A DNA stretch of 64,000 nt from Planomonospora sp. ID82291 (GCF_015711645.1 NZ_JABTEX010000005.1:124001-188000); one strand, 5' to 3'; numbered from the stretch's first letter, positions 17,888-28,757 are shown. Notes: a model not told the origin generated them from the letters alone. Made by a program: numbers and translations.

Positions 17888-17917
17888 GGACGGGGACCCG
17901 CGTGCGGGCCCCCGTCC
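17888..17917. terminator. Aconitase terminator hairpin
   Basis: GGACGGGG a CCCGC gt GCGGG c CCCCGTCC, a 14-bp stem with one A-C mismatch and a two-base loop, lying 8 bases past the aconitase stop codon. Confidence 0.7.
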
Positions 17918-17924
17918 CCCTGTC

Positions 17925-20693
<2,769 letters not shown>

Positions 20694-20790
20694 GATTCGC
20701 CTCCCTCATCACCAGGTCGTCTGGGTCGTCTGGCGCCCCGTAGCTCAAAGGCGCAACTGAATCCTGCCGCACCACGCGAGTGCCCCTGTC

Positions 20791-20811
20791 GGTTAGGTAT
20801 GCCTAACCCGC
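20791..20811. promoter_or_regulatory. Iron-box-like palindrome (DtxR/IdeR type) upstream of acnA
   Basis: GGTTAGG-TATG-CCTAACC is a perfect palindrome with a 4-base centre. TTAGGTATGCCTAACCCGC (20793-20811) matches the IdeR/DtxR consensus TTAGGTTAGSCTAACCTAA at 14 of 19 positions by my count. It is about 100 bases upstream of the start of an iron-sulfur enzyme, so iron-dependent control of acnA is a fitting inference. Confidence 0.5.
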
Positions 20812-20837
20812 ATGTCACCGATGGGTTGCAGCGGATG

Positions 20838-20879
20838 TCTCGACATCAAGATATCCCCGGAGATATCTCGACATCAAGT
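20838..20879. promoter_or_regulatory. Two TCTCGACATCAAG direct repeats, each a dyad, around an inverted repeat
   Basis: TCTCGACATCAAG occurs at 20838 and 20866, 28 bases apart. Each fits the dyad TCTnGAnnTCnAGA, perfect in the first copy and with one end base off in the second. Between and across them AGATATC-cccgga-GATATCT (20849-20868) forms a third, longer inverted repeat. The region is 145-186 bases upstream of acnA. The half-site type is MarR-like; in Streptomyces the MarR protein TamR is known to control acnA, and I infer a similar site here without having its motif to compare. Confidence 0.55.
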
Positions 20880-20894
20880 TACTCATCGGTATGA

Positions 20895-21623
20895 TCACAC
20901 CAGCAGGAAGCGCCAGTAGACGAGCCCCAGAACGACGACGGAGAGCACCGGGGCGAGGAACTTCTGCTCGAAGGCGCGCCCCGTCTTGATGCCGATCTTC
21001 CACGGCAGCAGCCAGCGCTGCTTCATCGGCCACAGCACCGGGCAGCCCTTCTCGGTGCAGCAGTCGCCCACCACGTGCACCAGGCAGCCGATCGCGACCG
21101 CCACCCCGAGCCAGGCGTAGCCCACGTTGTCGGAGCGGAACACCAGGAACAGCCCCGCCGTCAGCGCGATGTTCACCGCCGCCGAGGCGACCTTCTTGCC
21201 CGGCACCCCGATCCCGATGGCGCGCAGGGCCAGGCCGATCAGGAGCACGACCAGGACGTCGCGGCCGATGGGATGGGTGTTGGCCAGGTAGTGGGCGCCG
21301 AATCCGGCCGCGGCCGCGAACAGCAGCGAGTGGGTGGCGTTGCGGTGCCCGCCGGCCAGCCAGTTGACCCCCTTGCTCAGCGCCCAGGTGACCGGGCCGA
21401 AGGTCTGCGCGATCGTCGCGCTGGGATGGTCCAGGTCCGGCAGCATCGCGGCCCCGGCGCAGACCAGCGCTCCGGCGACGAACTCGGCCGGGGTCAGCGC
21501 GTTCACCATGACCCCGGTCTCGACGAACCGGGAGGACTCGGTGAGCAGCGGCAGCGCGGCCAGCGGCGGCGCGACGCCCAGCCAGGCGATCGCCCCCGTC
21601 AGCGCGTGCGTGTGCCCCATCAT
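20895..21623 (-). CDS. YdjM-type membrane-bound metal-dependent hydrolase family protein
   Basis: 242 residues with several membrane helices. The N-terminus (MGHTHALTGAIAWLG), MLPDLDHPSATIAQTFGPVT and GGHRNATHSLLF carry the His/Asp residues typical of the YdjM/DUF457 family, annotated as inner-membrane metal-dependent hydrolase. A second polar motif, CLVHVVGDCCTEKGCPVLWP, has three cysteines and further potential ligands, also typical of this family. Two adjacent ATGs (21623 and 21620) could start it; no clear ribosome site separates them. It stands upstream of acnA on the same strand, but the large operator region between them suggests separate transcription. E. coli YdjM is LexA-controlled; no actinobacterial LexA box is visible here. 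Confidence 0.75.
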   Translation of the reverse strand: MMGHTHALTGAIAWLGVAPPLAALPLLTESSRFVETGVMVNALTPAEFVAGALVCAGAAMLPDLDHPSATIAQTFGPVTWALSKGVNWLAGGHRNATHSLLFAAAAGFGAHYLANTHPIGRDVLVVLLIGLALRAIGIGVPGKKVASAAVNIALTAGLFLVFRSDNVGYAWLGVAVAIGCLVHVVGDCCTEKGCPVLWPMKQRWLLPWKIGIKTGRAFEQKFLAPVLSVVVLGLVYWRFLLV

Positions 21624-22086
21624 CGCTTGACCACCACCATCAAGATCACACCTGGTGAGCGTACGGCATGGCCGCCCGGAACGGCGGACGGCTCCATTGT
21701 CGCCGGAGGGATCACGGCGGGGAAGCGGCGCGGGGAAGGGTCACGGGACGACGCGGCGGCGGGCGCGGCGGCGGGCGCGGCGGCGGAGGGAGCACGGAGA
21801 CGGCAGACGGGACCGTTCCGCACCGAAAGCACCCCCCAGCCCTTCCGGCACGGAACGAATCCCGTCTATGTCATTTGTAACGCCTAGGTCTCGGTGCTTG
21901 TTCCGAAATCCGGCGAGAATCCCGTGATCTATCTCACTTTTTCGTTGAGTGACCAGAGCATTCCTCTGAGTGACCACCCCGCGGAGGGCGGTTCGCCGGT
22001 CTTCGGGGTTGTCGTACGAACGTTCTCGATATATCTTTGAATAGTCGAGAGCGATCAAGAAGCGATCGCCGGAAGAGGAGGACGAG
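21624..22086. other. Intergenic region, GC-rich repeat then AT-rich promoter area of the PadR gene
   Basis: No convincing gene. At 21753-21786 the 12-mer GCGGCGGCGGGC repeats 2.8 times. From about 21840 the sequence becomes AT-richer. TGAGTGACCA occurs twice (21946-21955 and 21967-21976), exactly 21 bases or two helix turns apart. Near 22020-22045 CTCGA and TCGAG arms enclose TATATCTTTGAATAG, which also offers a TTGTCG-17-TATCTT promoter for the PadR gene at 22087. These direct repeats could be regulator half-sites; this is inference. Confidence 0.5.
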
Positions 22087-22863
22087 ATGACGTCCGCACA
22101 CGCGATGGACGGGTGGCCCGGAACCGACCCCCGGGAGATCCGCCGCCAGATGAGGCGCGCCGCCCGGGTGGCCTGGCGCGCCATGGCCGAGAGCCGGCAC
22201 GGGTCCGGGCCGCGGCGCGGCCGTCCCGGCTCCTACGAGGACGGCCCCTACGAGGGCGGGCCGCACGAGCAGCGGCACCGCGGCCACCGGGGCGGGGGCC
22301 CGTTCGGCGGCGGGGGGTTCCCCTGGGACTGGAGCCGGGGCCCCATGGGCGGTCCCGGGCGCGGCGGCCCGTTCGGCGGCCGCCCGCCGTTCGGCCGCGG
22401 GCGCAAGGCCAAGCGGGGCGACGTCCGCGCGGCGATCCTCGCGCTGCTCTCCGAGGAGCCCCGCAACGGCTACCAGATCATCCAGGAGATCGCCCAGCGC
22501 AGCCAGGGCGGCTGGAAGCCCAGTCCGGGAGCGGTCTACCCGGCGCTCCAGCAGCTCACCGACGAGGGCCTGGTCCTGTCCGAGGAGAACGACGGCCGCA
22601 AGACCTTCCGGCTCACCGAGGCCGGCCTGTCCTACATCGCCGAGCACTCCGACGAGGTGCGCGCGCCCTGGGAGGAGATGACGCCCGACGTCGACGAGGG
22701 CACCTGGGAACTGATCGACCTCGCCCGCCAGTCGGGGTTCGCCATGATGCAGATCCTGCAGACCGGGACCGAGGCCCAGATCCGCCAGGCCCGGCAGCAG
22801 CTGATCGAGACCCGCCGCAGGCTCTACCGGATCCTCGCCGACGGCGACCCGGCCGAGGAGTGA
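22087..22863 (+). CDS. PadR family transcriptional regulator with long Gly/Arg-rich N-terminal extension
   Basis: 258 residues. The PadR winged-helix domain occupies about residues 115-205: RGDVRAAILALLSEEPRNGY, GAVYPALQQLTDEGLV, FRLTEAGLSYI. A C-terminal helical dimerisation segment follows (AQIRQARQQLIETRRRLYRIL). Before the domain lies a basic region and then a disordered Gly/Pro/Arg-rich linker (about residues 38-112) with GGGPFGGGGFP and RGGPFGGRPPFGRG. The ATG at 22087 has GAAGAGGAGG upstream. Such long extended PadR proteins are found in actinobacteria; the linker may add nonspecific DNA or RNA contact. The controlled gene is not evident; autoregulation through the elements at 21946-22045 is plausible. 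Confidence 0.88.
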   Translation: MTSAHAMDGWPGTDPREIRRQMRRAARVAWRAMAESRHGSGPRRGRPGSYEDGPYEGGPHEQRHRGHRGGGPFGGGGFPWDWSRGPMGGPGRGGPFGGRPPFGRGRKAKRGDVRAAILALLSEEPRNGYQIIQEIAQRSQGGWKPSPGAVYPALQQLTDEGLVLSEENDGRKTFRLTEAGLSYIAEHSDEVRAPWEEMTPDVDEGTWELIDLARQSGFAMMQILQTGTEAQIRQARQQLIETRRRLYRILADGDPAEE

Positions 22864-22957
22864 CGCCGATGACCTGCGGAGGCGCTCCCGGGGCGGCCTC
22901 CGCTCCGTTCCGGCGACGGGCCCGTCCCGGCGCACCGGCCCGTCTTCGGGGCGGCCC

Positions 22958-23563
22958 CTACAGCGGCGGGCGCCCCAGGGACTCCCTGAGCCGCCGCAAC
23001 TCCCCCGCGATCCGGTCCAGCGTCCAATGCGCGTTCAGGCCGCTGGGATTGGGCAGCACCCAGACCACCGCGCCGCCGACCCGCTCCTCCTGCGGCCCGA
23101 CCGCCGCCGCGGGCCGCCCGAACGCCGTCCGGTAGGCGGTCACCCCCGCCACCGCCAGCACCCTCGGCCGGACCTCGGCGACCAGGCGCTCCAGCCGCCG
23201 ACCGCCCTCGCGGAACTCCTCGGCAGACAGCTCGGCCGCCTGCGCGGTCGCGCGGGCCACCACGTTGGTGATGCCCATCCCGTAGGACGGGAGCAGGTCC
23301 TGCTCGGCCGGCGACAGCAGCCGGGGGGTGAATCCTGAGCGGTGCAGCGCCGGCCAGAAGCGGTTGCCCGGGCGGGCGAAGTGGTGACCGGTGGCGGCGG
23401 AGTAGAGGCCCGGGTTGATCCCGCAGAACAGCACGTCCGGCGAGGGACCGAGCACGTCCTCGATCGTCCGGTCCCGCGCGGCGTCGAGCTCGGCCCTCGT
23501 GGGGGGCCGGTTTCCGGGAGAGGCGTTCTCGGGAGGCGTGCCGGAAGGCGTGTCAGGGGACAT
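22958..23563 (-). CDS. mug: G:T/U mismatch-specific DNA glycosylase
   Basis: 201 residues. It removes uracil or thymine opposite guanine and related lesions. Family motifs: LFCGINPGLYSAATGHHFA (active site I; Asn in GINPG activates water), GNRFWPALH, and NPSGLNAHW (intercalation/His motif II). The N-terminal 35 residues are low-complexity and unlike the core, so the true start could be further inside; ATG 23563 has only a weak ribosome site. It follows the MFS gene on the same strand by 30 bases, so they may be cotranscribed without shared function. Confidence 0.9.
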   Translation of the reverse strand: MSPDTPSGTPPENASPGNRPPTRAELDAARDRTIEDVLGPSPDVLFCGINPGLYSAATGHHFARPGNRFWPALHRSGFTPRLLSPAEQDLLPSYGMGITNVVARATAQAAELSAEEFREGGRRLERLVAEVRPRVLAVAGVTAYRTAFGRPAAAVGPQEERVGGAVVWVLPNPSGLNAHWTLDRIAGELRRLRESLGRPPL

Positions 23564-23593
23564 GGACGTGTACCTGACCGCTCCCCCGGCCGC

Positions 23594-25021
23594 CTAACCC
23601 ATCTCCTCCAGCTTGCGCCCCTTGGTCTCCCGTACCTTCGCCAGCACGAAGACCAGGGAGAGCACGGCGAAGACCGCGTAGCCGACGTACGCCCCGGCCA
23701 GGCTCCACTCCGACAGGGACGGGAACGAGACGGTGATCAGCCAGTTGGCCACCCACTGCGCGGCGGCGGCCACCGAGAGCGCGGCGGCCCTGATCCGGTC
23801 GGGGAACATCTCGCCGAGCAGCACCCAGACGACCACGCCCCACGACAGCGCGAAGAACAGTACGAAGAGGTGCGCGGCGACCAGGGCCACGGTGCCCTGC
23901 AGCTCCGGCAGGGTCACGCTCTCGCCCGCCGGCACGCCCGCGCTGAACGCCCACGCCGCCGTGGCGAGGGCGACCGCCATGCCCAGCGAGCCGATCATCA
24001 GCAGCGGCCGGCGGCCGATCCGGTCGACCAGCGCGATGGCGACGAACGTGCCGACGATGTTGATGATCGAGGTGGAGAAGCTGATCAGCAGCGAGTCGCT
24101 CTGGTCGACGCCGACCGACTGCCAGAGCGCCGACGAGTAGTAGAAGATCACATTGATGCCGACGAACTGCTGGAACACCGAGAGCGTGATGCCGATCCAG
24201 ACGATCGGCAGCAGGCCGAATGCCGAGCCCCGCAGGTCGCGCAGGCGGGGCCGGTGCTCCAGGTGCAGCGACCGCTCGATCTCGGCCACCCGGGCGTCCA
24301 GGTCGACGCCCTCGGCCTCGACCTCCGCCAGCACCCTGCGGGCCTGGGGGCTGCGGCCCGCCGCGACGAGGAACCGCGGCGACTCGGGGATGACCGAGGC
24401 GAAGAACAGGTACAGCAGGGCCGGGACCAGGCAGGCGCCGAGCATCCACTGCCAGGCCTGGACGCCGAGCAGCTCGTTGTTGACGTCGCCCCCGGCCGTC
24501 TGCGCGATGGCGTAGTTGACGAGCTGGGAGACCGCGATGCCCAGCACGATGGCGAGCTGCTGGAAGGAGCCCAGCCGCCCCCGGTAGGCGGGCGGCGCGA
24601 CCTCCGCGATGTAGGCGGGGCCGAGCACCGACGCCATCCCGATCCCCGCGCCGGCCAGCACCCGCCAGAACGCCAGGTCCCAGATCCCGAACGGCAGGGC
24701 CTGTCCGACCGAGCTCACGGCGAACAGGACCGCGGCCAGTTGCATGGTCCGGGTGCGCCCCCAGCGGTCGGCCAGCCCTCCGGCGATCCAGGCGCCCACC
24801 GCCGAGCCGAGCAGCGCGATCGCCACCACGAAGCCGGTCACCACCGCGCCCACCTCGAAGTGGCGCTGGATCCCGGTGACGGCGCCGTTGATCACCGCGC
24901 TGTCGTAGCCGAAGAGGAAGCCGCCGATCGCCGCCGCCGCGGTGATGAAGACGACGTGTCCCAGGTGTTCTCTGCGCGTATCCGGAGATCCCGCGGGCCC
25001 GGAGGACGTGGTACCGACCAT
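23594..25021 (-). CDS. MFS sugar transporter (sugar porter family)
   Basis: 475 residues, 12 helices. Sugar-porter signatures are clear: GFLFGYDSAVINGAV in helix 1, DRWGRTRTMQ and later DRIGRRPLLMIG (the D-R-x-G-R-R loops), PESPRFLVAAGR after helix 6, FQQFVGINVIFYYSSALWQ in helix 7 (QQxxGxN, sugar-binding), and a final KVRETKGRKLEEM. Proton-coupled uptake of a monosaccharide is the family function. ATG 25021 is chosen because GAGGGAAGAG precedes it; a longer frame begins at 25063 without a site. It is divergent from the histidine kinase gene; an inverted repeat GAGATT...AATCTC at 25043-25074 lies between. Confidence 0.92.
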   Translation of the reverse strand: MVGTTSSGPAGSPDTRREHLGHVVFITAAAAIGGFLFGYDSAVINGAVTGIQRHFEVGAVVTGFVVAIALLGSAVGAWIAGGLADRWGRTRTMQLAAVLFAVSSVGQALPFGIWDLAFWRVLAGAGIGMASVLGPAYIAEVAPPAYRGRLGSFQQLAIVLGIAVSQLVNYAIAQTAGGDVNNELLGVQAWQWMLGACLVPALLYLFFASVIPESPRFLVAAGRSPQARRVLAEVEAEGVDLDARVAEIERSLHLEHRPRLRDLRGSAFGLLPIVWIGITLSVFQQFVGINVIFYYSSALWQSVGVDQSDSLLISFSTSIINIVGTFVAIALVDRIGRRPLLMIGSLGMAVALATAAWAFSAGVPAGESVTLPELQGTVALVAAHLFVLFFALSWGVVVWVLLGEMFPDRIRAAALSVAAAAQWVANWLITVSFPSLSEWSLAGAYVGYAVFAVLSLVFVLAKVRETKGRKLEEMG

Positions 25022-25042
25022 GATGGTCTCTTCCCTCAAGGG

Positions 25043-25074
25043 GAGATTTAACCCATATGTCACCGTTTAATCTC
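25043..25074. promoter_or_regulatory. Inverted repeat in the divergent MFS/kinase promoter region
   Basis: GAGATT (25043-25048) and AATCTC (25069-25074) flank 20 bases in an AT-rich island of otherwise GC-rich DNA, just upstream of the sugar transporter start. It is a possible operator for the transporter; the spacing of two half-turns plus suggests two separate half-sites. Confidence 0.35.
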
Positions 25075-25191
25075 TATCGCCCTGAAATGGCGGTTATCCG
25101 GGATGCCGGATCCGCGGGCGCGGCTCTGGCGGAGCCCACCGGACCCGCCCGGATCGGGGTGATCGACCGTAGAATCCCCCCGGGGGTGAGG

Positions 25192-26880
25192 ATGACCGTC
25201 CGACCGCGGATCGCCACCGCCGCGATCACCGCTTCGGCGGTGGCGGCCTGGCTGTTCCTGGTGGCGCTGCCCGAGGGGCACCGCGGGCCGCTGTGGACGC
25301 TCGGGGTCGTGGTGGGGGTGTCGTTCCTCGGCACGGGGATCACCGCCTGGCGGCTCCATCCGCGCAACCGGGTCGGCCCCCTCATGGCCGCCGTCGGCAT
25401 CGCGTGGCTCCCCCAGCAGTTCCTGATCGGCACCGCGGCGCCGCCGCCGTTGGTGGTCTGGCTGGGCGCCTGCGGACTGTGGGCGGGCCTGGCCTGCCAC
25501 CTGTTCCTGGCCTATCCCACCGGCCGGCTCGACGGTCTGCCGTCCAGGATCCTCGTCGGCGCCGCCTACGCCGAGTCGGTGGTGCTCCCGGGGGCGGCCG
25601 CGGCCGCCCGCGCGGACCTGCCGGAGCCGCTCCGCTCCCTGCCTCCCCTCGTCGACGGGATCCGCTGGCAGACGGTCGTCGTCACGGGCGCTGCGGTGGT
25701 GGGCCTGTCCGTGCTGCGGTGGCGCGAGGGAAGCGTCGCCCAGCGGCACGCGGTCACGCCGGTGGTGGCCGCCTCGCTGGTCGCCACGGTCGCGTTCGTG
25801 GCCGACCACGTGGCGGCCGGGTGGGGCTGGGGGATGCAGCCGTTGTTCGTCTACACCATGTTCGGGGCGTTCATCACGGTTCCGCTCGCCTATCTCGGCA
25901 GCCTGATCCGGCGCAGGATCGACCACGGCCGGGTGGCGGACCTCGTGGTGCGGCTCAGGAGCAGAAAGCAGCCGGACGGCCTGGAGAACGCGCTCGCCGC
26001 GGTGCTCCACGATCCCACGCTGCGGGTCGGCTACTGGACGGCCGACCAGGACCGGTACGTCGACACCGAGGGCGGTCCCGTCGACCTCCCGCCGAAGGAG
26101 AGCGGCCGGGTGATGACCCGGGTGGACCGGGGCGGAGCGCGGCTCGCCGTCCTCCTGCACGACGCCGCGCTGCTGGAGCAGCCGCTGCTCGTCGAGGCGG
26201 CGTGCGCGGCCGCCTCGCTCGCGCTGGAGAACGAGCGGCTCACCGCCGATCTGAAGGCGCGGCTGCGGCAGCTCGCGGCCTCGCGGGCCCGGATGCTCCG
26301 GTGGGGCGAGGCCGAACGCCGCAGGATCGAGCGCGACCTGCACGACGGCGTGCAGCAGCGGCTGCTGTCGGTGGCGATGACGCTCGGGCTCGCCGAGGCC
26401 ACCGCCCGCCCCGACCGCAGGGACGCGCTGATCGGCGAGGCCAAGGCCTCCGTACTGGCCGCGCTCGACGACCTGCGCGCCGTCAGCCACGGGATCCATC
26501 CGCCGGTGCTCACCGAACGCGGGCTGCCGGGAGCGGTGAAGGAGCTCGCCGCCGTCGCCCCGGTCCCCGTCGAATGCGTGATCGACGCGGTGGAGCCGCT
26601 GCCCCCGGCGGTCGAGAGCGCGGCGTACTACATCGTCAACGAGGCGCTGGCCAACGTGACGAAGCACGCGCGGGCGAACCGCGCGTGGGTGCGGCTGGCC
26701 CGCAGCGAGGACCGCCTCGAGGTCGAGATCGGCGACGACGGCCGCGGGGGCGCCGATCCGGCGCGCGGCTCCGGGCTCCGGGGGCTCGCCCACCGCGCCG
26801 AGGCCAACGGCGGCCGGCTCCGGCTCGACAGCCGGAAGGACGGAGGAACGGTGCTGCGGGTGACGATGCCGTGCGCGTAG
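25192..26880 (+). CDS. Two-component sensor histidine kinase, NarL/DesK type
   Basis: 562 residues. The N-terminal half (about residues 8-245) holds seven or so hydrophobic helices with no extracellular domain. A weak GAF-like part follows. The dimerisation/phosphoacceptor helix is RRRIERDLHDGVQQRLLSV with the His near residue 384 (HisKA_3). The ATPase domain shows NEALANVTKHARA (N box) and DDGRGGADPARGSGLRGL (G box). ATG 25192 has GGGGGTGAGG directly upstream. It overlaps the response regulator by 10 bases, so the two are translated together. Membrane sensing is likely; signal unknown. Confidence 0.9.
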   Translation: MTVRPRIATAAITASAVAAWLFLVALPEGHRGPLWTLGVVVGVSFLGTGITAWRLHPRNRVGPLMAAVGIAWLPQQFLIGTAAPPPLVVWLGACGLWAGLACHLFLAYPTGRLDGLPSRILVGAAYAESVVLPGAAAAARADLPEPLRSLPPLVDGIRWQTVVVTGAAVVGLSVLRWREGSVAQRHAVTPVVAASLVATVAFVADHVAAGWGWGMQPLFVYTMFGAFITVPLAYLGSLIRRRIDHGRVADLVVRLRSRKQPDGLENALAAVLHDPTLRVGYWTADQDRYVDTEGGPVDLPPKESGRVMTRVDRGGARLAVLLHDAALLEQPLLVEAACAAASLALENERLTADLKARLRQLAASRARMLRWGEAERRRIERDLHDGVQQRLLSVAMTLGLAEATARPDRRDALIGEAKASVLAALDDLRAVSHGIHPPVLTERGLPGAVKELAAVAPVPVECVIDAVEPLPPAVESAAYYIVNEALANVTKHARANRAWVRLARSEDRLEVEIGDDGRGGADPARGSGLRGLAHRAEANGGRLRLDSRKDGGTVLRVTMPCA

Positions 26881-27518
26881 CGATCTGCGAGGACTCCGCC
26901 CTCTTCCGGGAGGGCATGGTCCGGCTGCTGACCGAGGCGGGCTTCCAGGTGGCGGCGGCCGTGGACGACGCGGAGACGCTGCTGGCCCTGGTCGGCGAGG
27001 ACCGCCCCGACGTCGCCGTCCTCGACATCCGCCTGCCGCCCACGCACACCGACGAAGGGCTGCGGGCGGCACGCACCCTGCGCCGGCGGCACCCGGAGAT
27101 CGGCGTGCTCGTGCTCTCGCAGTACGTGCGGGTGAGCTACGCCGTCGAGCTGCTCGGCGGCGGCGTCGAGGGCGTCGGCTACCTGCTCAAGGACCGGGTG
27201 TCGGACCTGGCCGAGTTCGCCGCGGCGATCCGCCGGGTGGGTTCCGGCGGATCCGCGCTGGACCCCGTGGTGGTCGAGCAGCTGGTGAGCCGGCACCGGC
27301 AGCCCGACGACCCGCTGATCCAGCTCACCGGGCGCGAGCGGGACGTGCTCCACCTGATGGCGGAGGGCCGGACGAACCTGGCCATCGCCGAGCGGCTGGC
27401 CATCGCCGAGCGCACGGTGGAGAAGCACTGCACGAACATCTTCGGCAAGCTCGGGCTGGAGGCCGGCCCGCACGACCACCGCCGGGTGCTGGCCGTGCTC
27501 CGCTACCTGAACGCCTGA
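26871..27518 (+). CDS. LuxR/NarL family response regulator
   Basis: 215 residues. Receiver domain: VRVAICEDSALFREG with acidic pocket, phosphoacceptor Asp in VAVLDIRLPPTHTDEG, and conserved Lys in GYLLKDRV. C-terminal LuxR-type HTH: LTGRERDVLHLMAEGRTNLAIAERLAIAERTVEKH. The GTG at 26871 lies inside the kinase gene (10-base overlap), the best start because the receiver begins immediately. Partner of the kinase. The last codons and stop (CTGAACGCCTGA) are the seed of an 8-bp tandem repeat that continues past the gene. Confidence 0.92.
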   Translation: MRVAICEDSALFREGMVRLLTEAGFQVAAAVDDAETLLALVGEDRPDVAVLDIRLPPTHTDEGLRAARTLRRRHPEIGVLVLSQYVRVSYAVELLGGGVEGVGYLLKDRVSDLAEFAAAIRRVGSGGSALDPVVVEQLVSRHRQPDDPLIQLTGRERDVLHLMAEGRTNLAIAERLAIAERTVEKHCTNIFGKLGLEAGPHDHRRVLAVLRYLNA

Positions 27519-27592
27519 ACTCCCGAACGCCTGAACGCCTGAACGCCTGAACGCCTGAACGCCTGCGCCTGAACGCCTGAACGCCTGCGCCC
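27509..27592. repeat. 8-bp tandem repeat (GAACGCCT) running out of the response regulator gene
   Basis: GAACGCCT begins at 27509 inside the last codons, is followed by the variant GAACTCCC, then five exact units (27525-27564), a 6-base GCGCCT, two exact units (27571-27586) and GCGCCC. About ten units in total. A unit of 8 bases shifts frame, so copy changes before the stop would alter the C-terminus; as it stands the stop is in the first unit. Confidence 0.9.
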
Positions 27593-27671
27593 GAGCCCGG
27601 CCCGGGTGCGGTTAACCGCACCGGCGGGAGGGGGGCTGCCCGGCTTCCCGGGCCCAGGTCCGGAGAGCAGA

Positions 27672-28757
27672 ATGCCATCGGACGAAGGGAGCCCGACGGT
27701 GGCTGTGGTTGGTGTCGGTGTACGGCGGTTGCTGGCGGACTCGGGGGAGCCGCGGGAATGGGTGAGCCCCCGGACGGACATGGTCACGGCCTTGCTGGGC
27801 GTCTGGTTCGGCGTCGGCCTGATGATCGACGCCTGGGCGCACAGCAACCTGGCGGAGCTCGAGACGTTCTTCACCCCCTGGCACGCGGTGTTCTACTCCG
27901 GGTTCGCCGCGGTCTCCGGCTGGATCGCCTGGCAGGTGTGGCGCGGCACCAGGACCGGCCGGCAGGGGCTGGCGGCCGTGCCGATGGGGTACCTGGCGGG
28001 CCTCGTCGCGGTGCCCGCGTTCGCCGCCTTCGGCTTCGCCGACATGATGTGGCACACGTTCCTCGGTATCGAGACGGACATCGACATCCTGTTCAGCCCC
28101 TCCCACCTGGGACTGATCGCGACGATGTCGCTCATCATCACCACGCCGCTGCGCTCCGCCTGGCGCGCCCCCGACGTGGGCGAGAGCCCCTCGCTCGGGC
28201 GGCTGCTGCCCGCGCTGCTCGGCCTGGCGTTCGCGACCACCCTGGTCTCGCTGTTCGTCTCGTACGGCAACGCCATGCAGTACGGCGCGGCCCACGTCGT
28301 GGATGCGTTCTCCACCACGGACGGCGGGGGCGCGAGTGATCTGGCGGCCTCGATCGTCATCACCGACGTCGTGCTGCTCGCCCCCGTGCTGCTGCTGGTC
28401 CGCCGGTGGCACCTGCCCTTCGGCAGCGTGACCGTGCTGTACCTGGTGGGCGTGCTGATGCCGGGGGCGCAGACGGCGTTCGAGAACCTGCCGGTCCTGC
28501 TCTCCTTCGTCGCCGCCGGGCTCGCGAGCGACCTGCTGATCCGGTGGCTGCGCCCGTCGGCGGAGCGGCGGGCCGCCTACTGGGCGTTCGCCGGGCTGTC
28601 GGCCCTGGCGACCTGGTCGCTGTTCATCGCGGTCGCCTCGGCGGCGGGCGGCGGGCTGCCCGCCGTACCCGAGCTGTGGACCGGTGCGCCGACCGTGGCC
28701 GGGCTGATCGGCCTGGCGCTCGGGGTGCTGTTCCTGCCCGAAGCGCGCCGGGCGTGA
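27672..28757 (+). CDS. Polytopic membrane protein of unknown function, first gene of YtkA cassette
   Basis: 361 residues with about nine hydrophobic helices. I do not recognise a named family. Conserved-looking polar residues lie in helices: DAWAHSN, FTPWHAVFYSGF, FADMMWHTFLGIETDIDILFSPSHLGL. The buried His residues could bind a metal or heme. ATG 27672 has GGAGAGCAG upstream; a GTG at 27699 with GAAGGGAG is an alternative. It overlaps the next gene by TGATG. Cotranscription with a CopC/YtkA-like exported protein and a small YtkA protein suggests a role in extracytoplasmic metal (copper) delivery or oxidase assembly; that is inference from neighbours. Confidence 0.78.
   Translation: MPSDEGSPTVAVVGVGVRRLLADSGEPREWVSPRTDMVTALLGVWFGVGLMIDAWAHSNLAELETFFTPWHAVFYSGFAAVSGWIAWQVWRGTRTGRQGLAAVPMGYLAGLVAVPAFAAFGFADMMWHTFLGIETDIDILFSPSHLGLIATMSLIITTPLRSAWRAPDVGESPSLGRLLPALLGLAFATTLVSLFVSYGNAMQYGAAHVVDAFSTTDGGGASDLAASIVITDVVLLAPVLLLVRRWHLPFGSVTVLYLVGVLMPGAQTAFENLPVLLSFVAAGLASDLLIRWLRPSAERRAAYWAFAGLSALATWSLFIAVASAAGGGLPAVPELWTGAPTVAGLIGLALGVLFLPEARRA

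Noticed and set aside
20732-20775. tRNA-like sequence GCGCCCCGTAGCTCAAAGG upstream of acnA
   Set aside because: It resembles a tRNA 5' end and D-arm, but no matching D-stem, anticodon arm, T-arm (GGTTCGAAT) or acceptor 3' side follows, so it is not a tRNA gene.
22014-22028. LexA/SOS box (ACGAACGTTC) before the PadR gene
   Set aside because: Actinobacterial SOS boxes have a 4-base gap between CGAAC and GTTCG; here GAACGTTC has none and the outer bases do not fit.
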